NCBI GenBank assembly: GCA_948144175.1
Contig: CANXME010002568.1
Location: 868,001 to 932,000 of the forward strand
Origin: Closterium sp. NIES-65
Lineage: Eukaryota > Streptophyta > Zygnematophyceae > Desmidiales > Closteriaceae
DNA: 64,000 nt
Direction of reading: 5' to 3'
The notes below the pieces were generated by a model. It worked only from the letters and a program-made list of their open reading frames with translations, was not told where the DNA came from and did no database searches. Positions within the stretch are counted from its first letter, which is position 1. Each line of letters opens with the position of its first letter. Positions 16,921-28,881 of this stretch are shown here, piece after piece. Made by a program: the position numbers and the translations under genes.

Positions 16921-19900
16921 CACTGGCAGCACGTGTCAGGAGTGGGCTACGCCGATTTCCGCGCCTTCCTGCGCGCCCAGCGGGACACGTGGCGGCAGGA
17001 GCGCGAGGCAAGCAGGGAGGAGGAGTGGCGCGCAGCACCCACAGCGCCCCATGCTGACGTGGCTCCTCCAGAAGCTGATGCAGGGCAGAAGGCTCAAGGG
17101 AAGGTCGATATGGGGGAGGTTAGCATGGGGGAGGAGGTTGATACGGGGAAGGCTGGTATCGGGGAGGTTGTAGGGGAGTTGGGAACGGTTCAGGCAGACG
17201 GGATGACAGTGGCTGATGTCCGTGGGGAAGAAGAAGAAGAGTCGGAAGAACGGCTTACGAAGCCTGCAGCAACTGAGACTGTTGTGGCAGGAGGACAGAG
17301 TACTGTTGCTGCTGATTCGAGTGCTGGTGCTGGTGGTGCGGATGATGCTGGTGGTGGTGCTGCTGCTTCTGCTTCTGCCGTTCCCGATGTTGCTGCTGAT
17401 GCTACTACTAAGACCTCCCAAAGCACTGACACGGCTGCTCTTTTCGCGAGTGGTAGTGCTGCCGGCTCCATAGCTGCTGCTGTAGCAGCAGCACTTGGAA
17501 AGCCAGAACCTGCGCAAGTTACTCAACCAGCAACAACCGCGCATGTTGCTGCTGCATCCTCTAAAGCTGCTGCTCCCACTTCTGATGGGCCTGAGGAGCA
17601 GAGGGAAAGCGGAATAGAGGAGGAGGTGGCGATACGGATCAGCGCAGCCAGTGGCGCAGGTGCTGCTGGTGTATCTTCTGATGCGCGCACGGACAGGGAG
17701 AGAGGGGACGAGGAAGGTGGGAATGAAGTTGCATCATCATCATCCGCAGCAGTGGAGGAGGAAGAAGAGGAGGAAGTAGGAGTAAAGAGACGAGACGGAG
17801 GAGCGGGGTTGGCAGCTTCAGCAGCAGCAGCAGATGTAGCAGCAGAAAATCAAAGGGACAAGAAGGAACAGCAGGGCAGCAAGCACAAGGACGGCAAGCA
17901 GGACGAGAGCAAGCACAAGGACGGCAAGCAGCCGCCGTCCCCTCCGGCCCTCCCTGCTGGCTTCACCTCCTCCATCTGCAGCGTTCCCCCAGAAGCTTCT
18001 CGGAACGTTCTTCCTCCTCCTCCTCCTCGGCCTGGGGCAGCAGGGGAAGCGGAGGGGAAGAAGGGTGCGAGGAGAGGGAGTGAAGGGGCAGGGAGCGAGG
18101 GGGGTGCGGGGAAGGCGCTGGAGAGGAGGAGATCGGCAGGGGAGGCGGTGGCAGGGAGGGGGAGTGGGGAGGTGGGCCCACCTGTGCGCATGTGTGCTGT
18201 CTTCGATGATTGCCTCGCTTCAGGTGCGACACTGACACTGACACTGACACTGACTACCTATTTGTTCTGGGAGAAGGTTCAAAAGTAAACCTCGTTTTCA
18301 GTCCAACAACCATCCGACGTTCGATACTTTTCTCATATGTGGCCCTTTGTCGTCCTCTTATCTTTCTGCATCTTTTGAGTCGACTCAAAAGTCAGCTCTT
18401 GTTTTCAGTCCAACAACCATCCGACATTCGATACTTTTCTCATATGTGGCCCTTTGTCGTCCTCTTATCCTTCTGTGTCTCCCCTTCCGCCTCAGAAACC
18501 ACCTCTCGCACTACTCTCTCCATCCATCCTACCACCTCCTCTCCTCATCACCCTTCCCCGCCCCTCCCTTCCTCCCTTCTCCTCTCCTTATCGCATCGTC
18601 TTCCCTTCACTGAACGATGTTCAGTTCACCTGGCACCACCCTGACCTGACCTGCTGGCATACGGGCTGCTTGCGCCAAACGCACCTCTTTCCACTTCACC
18701 CCCCCCCTTTTCTCCACGCCCCCTCCCTCCCTGCAGTGAACAAGGTGCAGTTCGCCCGGCACCACTCGGATCTGCTTGCTCGCGTGCACGGGGGCAACGT
18801 GTCAAGCCAACGTGTGCCTACTGCCCCTCCCTGACCTGCTTGCGCCAAGTGCACTTCTTCCCCTCCCCTCTCTCCCCCTCGGCCAGTGAGCAAGGTGCAG
18901 TTCGCCCAGCACCACCTTGCTGCTCGCCCGCCTATGGTGCAACGTCTGCCTAATGCGCCCCACTCTCCACCACCACGATGAAAAACCCTTCTCTCCCTCC
19001 CTGCAGTGAACAAGGTGCAGTTCGCCCGGCACCACCCTGACCTGCTCGCCTACGGGGCAGCGGACGGCACGCTCCGGCTGTGCTATGTGCCGTGCAGCCG
19101 GGGGGGCAATAAGTCAGGTGGCGCAGGGGGGAAGCGGGGCGCTGCGAGTGTAGCTCGAGTGAAGCACGAGCTTAAAGGGCACACCAAGGAGGTGACTGGT
19201 GAGTGAAACAAAATCAGACTTTTGAGACGTCTCAAAAGGAGGTGACTGGTGAGTGAAACAAAATCAGGCAGACCCATCCTTCTGTGGAGTCGCTCCCCCT
19301 TAAGTTGGCTCAACACTCATGGGAAAGGAGAGAGGGGTGCTGTGAGCGTGGCGCGAGTGAAGCACGAGCTCAAGGGACACACCAAGGAGGTCACTGGTGA
19401 GTGAAACATCTGCCCCCCCCACTCACTCACCTCTTTCTTCCTCCCCCTAGTGAACAAGGTACAGTAACAGTTCTCCCGGCACCACCCGGACCTGCTGGTC
19501 ACCGTGACCTCGTGAGTGAAACCCGTCCTGCCGGGTGGAGTGGAACCACTCCTCGCTTTCAAGCTTCAAGGACGGCCACTCTTCTGCCTACGCACTTCAA
19601 GATTCACATTGGGTGCACGACGGGCAGAGCCGGTGCAGCAAGAGGATGAGTCTGCAGGCAGTCTGTGTGCTCCACTCCACTCTCTCCACCTATGAGCAAT
19701 CTTATTCTCTTGCTGCACCTGCCCGCCATTCATCCCATCCCACCCACGTGGCAGACTTTGCTTGGTCGACAGACGACGACTACATGTGCTCGTCGTCGGC
19801 GGACAAGAGTGTGCGCGTGTGGGACGTGGGGTCGGGGCAGTGCCTGTGGATCATCCACCTACCCGGGACTTGAGTCGCCTCTTTTTCTGCTGTGTGATCC

Positions 19901-22900
19901 ACTCCACTCCACCTATGACCAGTCTCATCTCTTGCTGCACCCGCCCGCCCATCCATCCCACCCACCCACCCGTGCACACATCCATCCACGTGGCAGACTT
20001 TGATTGGTCCACGGATGACGACTACCTGTGCTCGTCGTCGGCGGACAAGAGTGTGCGCGTGTGGGACGTGGGGTCGGGGCAGTGCCTGCGCATCATCTAC
20101 ACAGTCATTCCACAGACCTGCATCATCTTCCACCCGGTACGGAGGAATGCGCAGACTTGCATGCATGAGTTTGCACCCACCCAGTTATTACCCATACACG
20201 CAGGATGGACGGGGCATGAATGTGTCAGTGCTCTCATGCATGAATGTGGCAGTGCTCTCATGCATGAATGTGGCAGTGCTCTCATGCATGAATGTGGCAG
20301 TGCTCTCATGCATGAATGTGGCAGTGCTCTCATGCATGAATGTGGCAGTGCTCTCATGCATGAATGTGTCAGTGCTCTCATGCATGAATGTGTCAGTGCT
20401 CTCATGCATGAACGTGGCAGTGCTCTCATGCATTTTGGGTCGAGGCAGTGCCTGTGCATCATCTACACGCTCATTTCCCAGGCCTGCATCATTTTCCACC
20501 TGGTAAGGACGGTTTATTCCCCAGACATGACTTACACAACACGTGCGGGGACATGCAGCGGTCTCACACATGTGGGGTCGCGGCAGTCCCTACGCATCAT
20601 CTACACGCTCACTCCGCAAACCTGCAAACCCGGTAATGACTCATTAGGAGCTGACAGCAATGCACTCAGCATGGGGCTAGTGGTGAACTGTGCCGCTCAG
20701 CATGGGGCTAGTGGTGAACTGTGCCACTCAGCATGGGGCTAGTGGTGAACTGTGCCGCTCTCTCCTGCTCCCATCCCTCCCAATTTCCTCTCATCAACCC
20801 TCCTCCCTCGCTGGTAGCAGAACAACAACTTTCTGGTGGTAGCGAACAGCAAGAGGGAACTGACGGTAATGAACTTCAGCATGGGGCGAGTGGTCAGCCG
20901 CGTGACTCTCTCCTGCTTCCATCCCCACCATCCCTGCCTTCCCTCTTCTCCCACTCCAACCCTTCCACTCACCAGCAAATCAATAACTTAACTTCCTGGT
21001 GGCGGTGAACAGCAAGCGAGAGCTGACGGTAATAAACTTCAGCATGGGGTGAGTGGTCAGCCGCGTGGCCATGGACAGCAACGTCCGTTCCCCCTGCCCC
21101 TTCCCACCTTCCCCACTTCCACCTCACTCCACTCCCTTCCCCCTCTCAGCAAAACAACAACTTCCTGGTGGTGGCGAACAGCAAGAGGGAGCTAACGGTG
21201 ATGAACTTCAGCACGGGGCGAGTGGTGAGCCGCGTGGCCATGGACAGCAACGTCACTGCCCTCGTCGCTGATCGGACCACCATCGCCTCCTCTGCAGCAG
21301 CTGGTTCTGCCACCACCAGCGGCAGCAGCGGTGGAGGAGGCGGAGGAGGAGCGACGAGCAAGGCTGGAGCAGCGGCGGCGGCGGGAAGCGGTGGGTTTGG
21401 AGGGGGAGCAGGGGAGGCGGACAGTGTGGTGTTTGTGGGGGACAGTGAGGGCGCCATTCACAGCTTCACAGTGGACAAGCAGTCGGGCGCTCTGCTGCGC
21501 CGCCACAAGACCGTTGCTGGCGTCGTGCACCCGGCGCCAGTGGCTTCTCTGCACTACAGCCCGACATCCGTGCTGGCGAATGGGCCGGTGCTCCTGGCAT
21601 GCAGCAAGGATGGCTGCGTGCGCTTCTACACGTGAGTATTGGTGGGGAGGTAGACGGTAGTGGGTTTGGTGGGGTTGCAAAGGAGGCGGACAGTGAGGGA
21701 CAGTAAGGGACAGTGAGGGACAGTAAGGGACAGTGAGGGACAGTAAGGGACAGTGAGGGACAGTAAGGGACAGTGAGGGACAGTAAGGGACAGTGAGGGA
21801 CAGTAAGGGACAGTGAGGGACAGTAAGGGACAGTGAGGGACAGTAAGGGACAGTGAGGGACAGTAAGGGACAGTGAGGGACAGTAAGGGACAGTGAGGGA
21901 CAGTAAGGGACAGTGAGGGACAGTAAGGGACAGTGAGGGACAGTAAGGGACAGTGAGGGACAGTGAGGGACAGTAAGGGACAGTGAGGGACAGTGAGGGA
22001 CAGTAAGGGACAGTGAGGGCGCCATTCACAGCTTCACGGTGGACAAGCAGTCGGGCGCTCTGCAGTGCCGCCACAAGACTGTACCCCCCTTAATGTGCCC
22101 GCACCCCCCTCCCTCCCCTCCCCACCCCTCTCCACCCTCTCCCCACCACCAGCACCGCTCTGGAGCTGAACGGCTATCTCTTCCTCAAACACTCCCTGCA
22201 TGTCTCCTATTATCTCAACCTCTATGGCACTCTCTTTACCCACTCCATCCTTTCGTCTTCCTCACAACCCACCAGCACTGCACTGGAGCTCAACGGATAT
22301 CTCTTCCTCAAGATATCGCTGCAGCTCTCCTCGCGGGCCACCAACATGAACGCTGCCTTCTGCCCCCCGCTTGGGCCCTCCGGGTCGGGGGAATACATCG
22401 GTGAGTTTGCAGTGGTAGTTGGAGAATGTTTTTGCAGTGGTAGTGAGTGGTGAGAATTGGTGGTTGATGCGAGAATGTTTTTGCAGTGGTAGTGAGTGGT
22501 GAGAATTGGTGGTTGATGCCGCCCTGCCCACTTGAGGTGCCTCAAAAGCCACCAACATGAATGCCGCCTTCTGCCCCCCACTTGGGCCCTCAGGGTCGGG
22601 GGAATACATCGGTGAGTCTGCAGTGGTAGTTGGAGAATGAGCTCGCAGTGTTAGCCAATGGTGAAAAGTGGTAGTCAATGCCCCCCTGCCCACTTTTGAT
22701 GCGCCTTGAAAGCCACCAGAAGTGCAACATGAATGCCACCTGCTGCTCCCCCCTTGGAACCTCGGGGTCGGGGGAATAGATCGGTGAGTTTGGAGGCCAT
22801 CCTATAGTGTTTTCCTACCAGCGCGCGCCTGTTGTCTATCCACCCCCCTTCCCACAATTCAACATATTCCTCCAGTATCGGACTTTCCGGCCTTCGTCCT

Positions 22901-23779
22901 GCTGTTCCCATGGCGTCGTTCTTATCACGCTGTTCCCATTCTACTCTTCCCATCCTGCCCCCACTGTTGCTGCTCTCATGCCACTGTCCCCATGCCATGC
23001 CTCCCATGCATGCAGTGACGGGCAACGCCGACCATCACGTGTACTTCTACGACTTCATGACACCTTCTTGCTTCTTGTGCCGCCTACGGGAATTCACTCA
23101 TAGGGTTGTGCGACAGCTCCCAACCTCCCTTTCCTCCCATCGTTCCGCTGTCCCCTTCACACTCTTCCCATGCATGCAGTGACGGGCAACGCCGACCATC
23201 ACGTGTACTTCTACGACTTCATGAAGCCTCGCAGTCCACTCGTGGCGCGCATTCCTGTGAGTGTGGGAATGAGTTTTAAATAACCTTAAAATGACTTCTA
23301 TATTTTACTCGATGCCGACCACCACGTGTACTTCTACGACTTCATGAAGCCTCGCAGTCCTCTTGTGGCGCGCGTTCCGGTGAGTTATTGTTCCCCGTGT
23401 TCCTGCTGGTCAGTAATCCTCCTCACACACTCAGGGTCGGGCTTACACGAAACTGCAGCTGCATGCCTACAGTGTAGGCTCACGGCTTATGATGCTACAG
23501 CTCTGTGGTTGGTAATAAATTGCTTTTGAGGCGTCTCAAAACCGAATTGTAATCTCGCTGCTGATTCGGTAATGCTACAGGACTGCACCTGCCTGATGAT
23601 GCTCACAGCTCCCGTTGTACCTTTCCCATCGCCTCCCCTCCCCTCCCCTCCCCTCCCGCCCCACTTCTACCTCACAGGGACACAAGGCGATGGTGGTGGA
23701 TGTGAGTTGGAACAACAGCAACACTGTGCTTGCCTCCTGTGACTGCGATGGGGTGGTGGCACTGTGGCAGCGGGTTTAG
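16921..23779 (+). CDS. WDR13: WD40 repeat protein, WDR13-like (first exon not found)
   Basis: Seven exons join in phase: 16921-18223, 19007-19198, 19997-20136, 21150-21631, 22276-22400, 23180-23256, 23678-23779. The product follows the order of WDR13: VFDDCLASVNKVQFARHHPDLL and AADGTLRLCYVP, GHTKEVTDF.WS then SADKSVRVWDVGSGQCLRII, NNNFLVVANSKRELTVMNFSTGR, VVFVGDSEGAIHSFTVD, AFCPPLGPSGSGEYIVTGNADHHVYFYDF, and GHKAMVVDVSWNNSNTVLASCDCDGVVALW. WDR13 is a nuclear WD40 propeller of poorly defined role. A ~330-residue Ala/Glu-rich linker in the first listed exon is much longer than in animals. The frame is open upstream to 16732 but has no ATG, so a first exon is missing. Every WD exon is accompanied by decayed tandem copies. 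Confidence 0.84.
18372..18391. repeat. TTTTGAG palindrome, GTCGAC centre
   Basis: CTTTTGAGTCGACTCAAAAG, perfect 20-bp palindrome. It separates two tandem copies of a ~75-bp segment (about 18295-18369 and 18400-18474) in the first listed WDR13 intron. Confidence 0.92.
18607..18985 (+). pseudogene. decayed copies of the WDR13 VNKVQF exon
   Basis: Three 5' fragments of the 19007 exon, at about 18610, 18736 and 18885, each keep a pyrimidine tract and acceptor-like end, then the NKVQFARHH coding start, and decay. A further 5' fragment lies at about 19450 and a 3' fragment at about 19326-19400. Confidence 0.9.
19219..19238. repeat. TTTTGAG palindrome, GACGTC centre
   Basis: CTTTTGAGACGTCTCAAAAG lies between two identical 30-bp copies of the exon 3 donor region (19188-19217 and 19238-19267). 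Confidence 0.93.
19755..19865 (+). pseudogene. first copy of the WDR13 DFAWS exon
   Basis: It keeps the acceptor and codes DFAWSTDDDYMCSSSADK then SVRVWDVGSGQCLWIIH, but then diverges and has no donor in place. The copy at 19997-20136 is complete. Two further 3' fragments lie at about 20435-20510 and 20575-20640. Confidence 0.85.
20215..20440. repeat. 24-bp minisatellite
   Basis: About nine copies of a unit reading ATGCATGAATGTGGCAGTGC plus TCTC lie between two copies of the SVRVWD exon of the WDR13-like gene. Being 24 bp it gives spurious open frames. Confidence 0.93.
20815..21110 (+). pseudogene. decayed copies of the WDR13 NNNFLVV exon
   Basis: Two fragments (about 20815-20905 and 20990-21085) repeat the start of the exon at 21150, coding NNNF.VVANSKRELTV.NFS-like peptide, in tandem ahead of the complete one. 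Confidence 0.88.
21681..22018. repeat. 10/20-bp minisatellite seeded from a WDR13 exon
   Basis: Alternating GGGACAGTGA and GGGACAGTAA units, about 34 decamers. The array runs into a fragment of the upstream exon (GACAGTGAGGGCGCCATTCA, as in the exon near 21440), so the decamer derives from coding sequence. Confidence 0.95.
22015..22200 (+). pseudogene. decayed fragments of WDR13 exons after the decamer array
   Basis: At 22015-22080 a piece of the exon coding AIHSFTVDKQSGAL recurs. At about 22151 a 5' fragment of the ALELNGYLF exon recurs ahead of the complete copy at 22276-22400. Confidence 0.85.
22531..22548. repeat. TTTTGAG palindrome, slightly degenerate
   Basis: CTTGAGGTGCCTCAAAAG sits at the junction where a second copy of the exon segment coding ATNMNAAFCPPLGPSGSGEYI begins. 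A further degenerate copy, CTTTTGATGCGCCTTGAAAG at 22693-22712, sits at the next junction. Confidence 0.8.
22549..22795 (+). pseudogene. two decayed 3' copies of the WDR13 ALELNGYLF exon
   Basis: Copies begin at about 22549 and 22713, each repeating ATNMNA..CPPLG..GSGE and the donor site, each preceded by the short palindrome. Confidence 0.88.
23015..23385 (+). pseudogene. flanking copies of the WDR13 VTGNADHHVYFYDF exon
   Basis: The complete exon is 23180-23256. A 5' fragment with acceptor lies at about 23016-23062 and a 3' fragment with donor at about 23312-23380. Confidence 0.88.
23523..23542. repeat. TTTTGAG palindrome, imperfect
   Basis: CTTTTGAGGCGTCTCAAAAC in the intron before the last WDR13 exon. 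Flanking duplication is not clear here. Confidence 0.75.
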
Positions 23780-23839
23780 CTCCTGATACCAGTGCGTGCA
23801 TCAAGAGCAGAGCTCCCAATGGTGCGTGCTTCACTAGCA

Positions 23840-24035
23840 CCTCTGGGAACAACAACAACACTGTACTCGCCGGTGGTGGCACTGTGGCAGCGCGTAAAAG
23901 AACTGATAGTGCGCCTCAAGAGCATAGATCCTCGTACCGTGAATGTTTGCCTCACTAGCACCTCTGGGAACAACGGCAACACTGTGCTTGCCTCCTGTGA
24001 CTGATGGTGTGGTGGCACTGTGGCAGCGCGTTTAA
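23840..24035 (+). pseudogene. decayed copies of the last WDR13 exon
   Basis: Two 3' fragments of the exon at 23678-23779 repeat its NNSNTVLAS and VVALWQRV coding parts downstream of the stop codon. Confidence 0.85.
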
Positions 24036-24179
24036 GCGCTGACGATGTGCATGTTTGAGGCGCCTAAAGAATACGCCCAAAGCATTTATTTGGTCCGTGC
24101 ATGCATGTGGAGCGCATCAAAGCAGGCAAGGCAACGCCTGTGCGTCGTGACTCGTTCCTTCCCTGTGATGATACTGGAG

Positions 24180-24187
24180 GTCGGCAG
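24180..24187. repeat. 8-bp direct repeat, left copy (hAT target duplication)
   Basis: GTCGGCAG here abuts the outer end of the left LTR and recurs at 31932-31939 directly after the hAT right terminus. Confidence 0.75.
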
Positions 24188-24619
24188 TGTTGGGCTGAAG
24201 TGCCCTAGGATCTTTGTAGAGTTTAAGTCTGAGTAGAATTGTAGTAGCGGAAGCGTTTGAATGAAAGTACTTGAACCACCTTGCGCTAGTATGTGAGGGC
24301 AAAGTAAGTTGATTAAACAAGCAAATACAAAAGTTTATATAAGAGTACAAGGAATACGAATAGATAAGTTAAAACCGTTTTACTGTTGCGATTCGATACA
24401 GTGCGACTCGGGCAACTGCTCAATGTCGAGTCAGTTGTGTGTCCTTGCTGTCGCGCTGTATTTGTCAAGTCAAAGGTCGCTGACCTTTGACCTTCTCGTA
24501 ACCTCCAGGCGGTTACCCTAACCTCCGAGGGTTGACTCGCGATGCTTCGATTCGGACTGCTTCGCTAGTGTCCTGAGTTTCGACACGACAGAGGCGCTTA
24601 AGACTTATTATTCCCAACA
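24188..24619 (-). repeat. copia LTR, inverted copy
   Basis: Reverse complement of the 27892-28323 LTR. Ends are TGTTGGG and CCCAACA. Confidence 0.93.
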
Positions 24620-27600
24620 TGATTGACGGGGTTACTGCTCCACGCCGCCAGGCTGGACCCTGCCCCTGTATTATCGGATTCAGAATGCACCCCCGATACA
24701 AGTCTGAGGCACAGCCTACACTACTAAAAATAGTCAACAAACGACAGCAGCAGAGACAACATCGACAGCAGCAGAGACAACATCGGCAGCAGCAGAACCA
24801 TCATCGGCAGCAGCAGAACCATCATCGAAAGCAGCAGGACCAATGACACCAGTCATCGAAACACCACCAACACCCGCACAACAGCTGAACCCGACTCAAC
24901 AAGAAGTCACCGAAGCGCAAACATCGTCGCCAACTTCTACTCCAACTCTGACGCGTATCAACGCTCACCCGGACATCGCGCTCCTGAAGACATCTGGCAC
25001 GCACGCACAGGACATCCAAGCAATACGGTGTTAAACAACACGATACGAGCAGGAGTTCTAGACAAGGATTCGCTACTACTACTCGACGGCAGAGAACTTC
25101 AACGTGCACGAGGGACTTGCCTCATCTGCCCCGAAGCCGACTTACCCCATCGACCGTTCTCCTCTCACCACAACCCGAGCGCACCTGCATACGCACCACT
25201 CGAGAAAGTTTACAGCGACATCCTCTACAATCGAGAACCAGGACAAGTCACCTACAATTACACGATCACCTTCATCGACGCCGCCACTCGATACGTCTGG
25301 CATCACAACCTACCCAGCCGCGACATGGCACTCGCAGCATTCGCCGCTTGGCTACCGGTAGCAGAGAGGGAATCAGGAACACAACTGAAAAGCTTCCAGT
25401 CAGACGGAGGAGGAGAGTACACCTCTCAGCGCTTCAAGCAGTACCTGGCGGAAAGAGGGATCAAGCAACTCCTCTCCCTTCCCTACGCACATCAGCAGCA
25501 AGGAGTAGCAGAAAGAATGAACAGGACTCTGCAGAACAGCATGCGCAAACTGCTACGTGGCATGCGGCTACCCAACCACCAGTGGCCTGCAGCAATGGAA
25601 CATGCTGTCATGCTGCACGACTTGTTGTCGTCGTCGTCACTCCCGAACAACGCCTCACCGCATCTGCTGTGGACAGGGAAGCTGGGCAGCACAAAAATGT
25701 TACGAGTTTTCGGATGCATGGTACAGTACAGACCCCCAGAAGCACGAGCGGGAAGATTTTCACAACGGGCACAGTGGGGACTACACCTCGGCATTGAGAA
25801 ACATTACAACGCGTGGAAAATCTTCGACGTCCACACAAAGGAAACAGTAGCAGCACGTGATGTGATCTTCTACGAGCGACTCACCCTTCAGACGTACCTC
25901 GCCAACTTGCACGAGAATCCGGACCTCACAGGTAGCTTTCGTGGTGACCGAGCCTTCGCCTCAGCAGCGGACGAAGCAGACTGGGATGAACAGAACGTCG
26001 ACAACGCATCGGAAGAAGCCGGACCTCTCCCGTACTGCTCCGTCGACGTGCCCATGGACGAAGAAAATCCTCGCGACAGTAACAACGCCGAAGTCTTCTA
26101 TCACTTCGCCGACAACGGTTACGTAACACCTGCGACAGTCAACACAAATGAAGCAGAAAGGATAGGGCCAAATTTCATACCCGATCCAGAAGCAGGAGAC
26201 GAAGCAGCTTATCCAGAGGATACAACACTCCCCCGATACTCACAGACTGGGCTGCAAATCCTTGGTCTCGTCACCGCAGTCCACGGGAACACAGGCAGCA
26301 CGCTTCCTAAAGAGCCTGCGACGGTTCAGCAGGCTCTGGGGGGGGAACACAGGGAGAAATGGCGTGAAGCCATGGACAAAGAGCTGAAGGCACTGGAGGA
26401 GCGCAACACCTGGAAGGTCGTTCCCGCAAGCGTGGCACGGAACAAGACCATTCTTACCGGGAAATGGGTCTTCCGCATCAAGATGAAAGCTGACGGCACA
26501 ATCGAGAAGTTCAAAGCACGCTGGGTCGTGCGTGGATTCGACCAGGAGCAAGGACGAGACTTCACCGAAACATTCGCCCCAGTCAGTCGACATACCTCTC
26601 TCCGAATCCTTCTCGCCGTCGCCGCCATGAAGAAGAAGAAGCTGCGACAAATCGATGTTGCCAACGCATTCCTCTACGCACCCGTCGACGCCGAAATCTT
26701 CGTCGAACTCCCACACGGCACTCACGGAAATCCTAATCAGATCTGCCAACTACTGAAATTGCTCTACGGAATCAAACAAGCCCCGCGTCTGTGGCAACAG
26801 CACCTACACACCCGCCTCACTCGCATCGGATTCCGCCAACTGCCTCACGACCAAGGAATGTACCGCCTCACCAAAGGCGCAGACTACATCCTACTAATCG
26901 TCTATGTCGACGACTTGCTCTACATCGGCTCCACCGACGACGTCACCACCTGGTTCGAAGGGGAGCTGCAGAAAGACCTCACGCTCACGGTCTCTTCTAC
27001 CGTGACCCAGTACCTCGGGCTCAACATCCGCGAAGAAGAAAATGCGATCTACCTAAGCGCCGAGAAATACGCCAACACCATCGCCAAACGTTTTTCACTC
27101 ACACCTACCGCCATCGCCACACCATACCGCTACACGGCAGGAAACGACAAGGGAAATTCCGCTCCACTCAAAGCTGCCGGAATACGAGACTACCAAAGGA
27201 AACTGGGCTGCCTTCTCTTCGCAGCTGTCACCTGTCGCCCGGATCTATCCTACTCCGCAAGCCAACTCGCCACCTATCTCAAGAAATCCGAAGCAAAGCA
27301 TCTGGCGGAGCTTGATCGCGCACTACACTACTTCGTGAGCACACCGACGATCGGCCTGACTTACTACAAAGGCAAAGCTACGACGACGAAACTAATCGGC
27401 TACGTCGATGCTGACCATGCCGGCGATTCTGATAACAGGCGCTCTCGCACTGGCTACGTCTATCGTCTCGAGCCTATCGGACCTATCTCCTGGCAGTCGA
27501 GTAAGCAGGAACTAATCGCTCTCTCTTCAGCTGAAGCAGAATATATCGCCCTCTGTTCAGCCACCAAGGAATGACTCTACCTTCGCGAGCTGCTGGAAGA

Positions 27601-27891
27601 AGCAAAGTTAGCCGAGTTACCCAACTTCACCCTATTCTGCGACAACCAATCTGCAATTCGCATCGCCAACAAAAGCGGATTCGTGAACAGAACGAAGCAT
27701 ATCGCTCTGCGATACTTCTTCGTGAAGGACGAGATCGAGAAAAGGAAACTCGAATTATCCTACTGTCCCACGTCCGAGATGGCAGCCGATTATTTGACCA
27801 AGAAGCTCGGAAAACAGAAGTTCGAGTACTGCATGATGCTGACCGGACAAGGCCACGTCACCATCAGCGACACTCCAGAAGCGAAGGGGAG

Positions 27892-28323
27892 TGTTGGGAA
27901 TAATAAGTCTTAAGCGCCTCTGTCGTGTCGAAACTCAGGACACTAGCGAAGCAGTCCGAATCGAAGCATCGCGAGTCAACCCTCGGAGGTTAGGGTAACC
28001 GCCTGGAGGTTACGAGAAGGTCAAAGGTCAGCGACCTTTGACTTGACAAATACAGCGCGACAGCAAGGACACACAACTGACTCGACATTGAGCAGTTGCC
28101 CGAGTCGCACTGTATCGAATCGCAACAGTAAAACGGTTTTAACTTATCTATTCGTATTCCTTGTACTCTTATATAAACTTTTGTATTTGCTTGTTTAATC
28201 AACTTACTTTGCCCTCACATACTAGCGCAAGGTGGTTCAAGTACTTTCATTCAAACGCTTCCGCTACTACAATTCTACTCAGACTTAAACTCTACAAAGA
28301 TCCTAGGGCACTTCAGCCCAACA
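27892..28323 (+). repeat. copia LTR, right copy
   Basis: 432 bp, begins TGTTGGGAATAATAAG and ends CAGCCCAACA; in the same orientation as pol and preceded by a purine tract. Confidence 0.93.
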
Positions 28324-28450
28324 AATCACAGGCGGGAACCCACGATTTCGCCAGCGCGACAACGCACAGTTGCGTTGGTACAGCGTTGCTGTAATCCCAC
28401 CCAATTCTGACCAACCGCGGCTGCGCCGCAGGCAGTGTTGGCAAGATTCC

Positions 28451-28680
28451 TTGCCAACACATAGCTCGCCACGCACTGCACCTTCGCTGTACACCACGAC
28501 CATCCACCACACCCCGCCTTCAATGTTGCCAGCGCATAGCTCGCAGCGCGCTGCCACTCTCACATCACCACGTCCATCCACCCCACCCCACCTTCCCAGT
28601 TGCCAACGCAGGGCTCGCACCGCGTTGCTTCTCTCACGTGACTCCATCCATCAACCCCAATCACCCCACCTTCCAAGGAT
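28451..28680. repeat. ~75-bp tandem repeat, three units
   Basis: Units with TTGCCAACGCA-type starts at about 28451, 28526 and 28600, each followed by CTCGC and CCATCCACCCC blocks. They sit upstream of the hAT transposase. Confidence 0.8.
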
Positions 28681-28881
28681 TCACGCCCAGGTGCAGTGCA
28701 TGCAATGACCTTCTGGGAGATGGGAGGTCCTATTACACGAGGGTTTCTCATCTTCTTCTTGGTCACCGTTCTTGCAGTCTCTCTCATTGCCCGCTCCATT
28801 TGCCTGGACTCAAACTAGTGTAGGAGCCCTTGTTTCAGGCTCCCACCTCCTAGCTCGCTACACCTCTGCTCGGCAGGCTCA

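Larger units (their letters stand above)
24188..28323 (+). mobile_element. Ty1/copia LTR retrotransposon fossil with inverted LTRs
   Basis: A 432-bp LTR lies at each end (24188-24619 and 27892-28323). They agree wherever compared but are in opposite orientation, not the usual direct one. The body is plus-strand pol of the copia order: integrase core (about 25200-25560), reverse transcriptase with YVDDLLYIG (about 26340-27080) and RNase H (about 27400-27790). A purine-rich tract precedes the right LTR. The near-identity of the LTRs suggests a very young arrival. It looks broken, with roughly two or more breaks. A second, related element lies at 62040-64000. Confidence 0.92.

Noticed and set aside
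21192-22074. Long minus frames rich in SLSLTVPHCP
   Set aside because: Artefact of the decamer array and the antisense of a WDR13 exon.
24188-24215. AGTGCCCTAG near the left LTR end, resembling the hAT terminus CAGTGCCCTAG
   Set aside because: The related LTR at 62040 shows homologous but different sequence at this position, so the match is probably chance; also the 8-bp repeat abuts the LTR end and not this motif.
24309-24521. 70-codon frame also found at 27990-28202
   Set aside because: Both lie within the copia LTR copies and are not genes.
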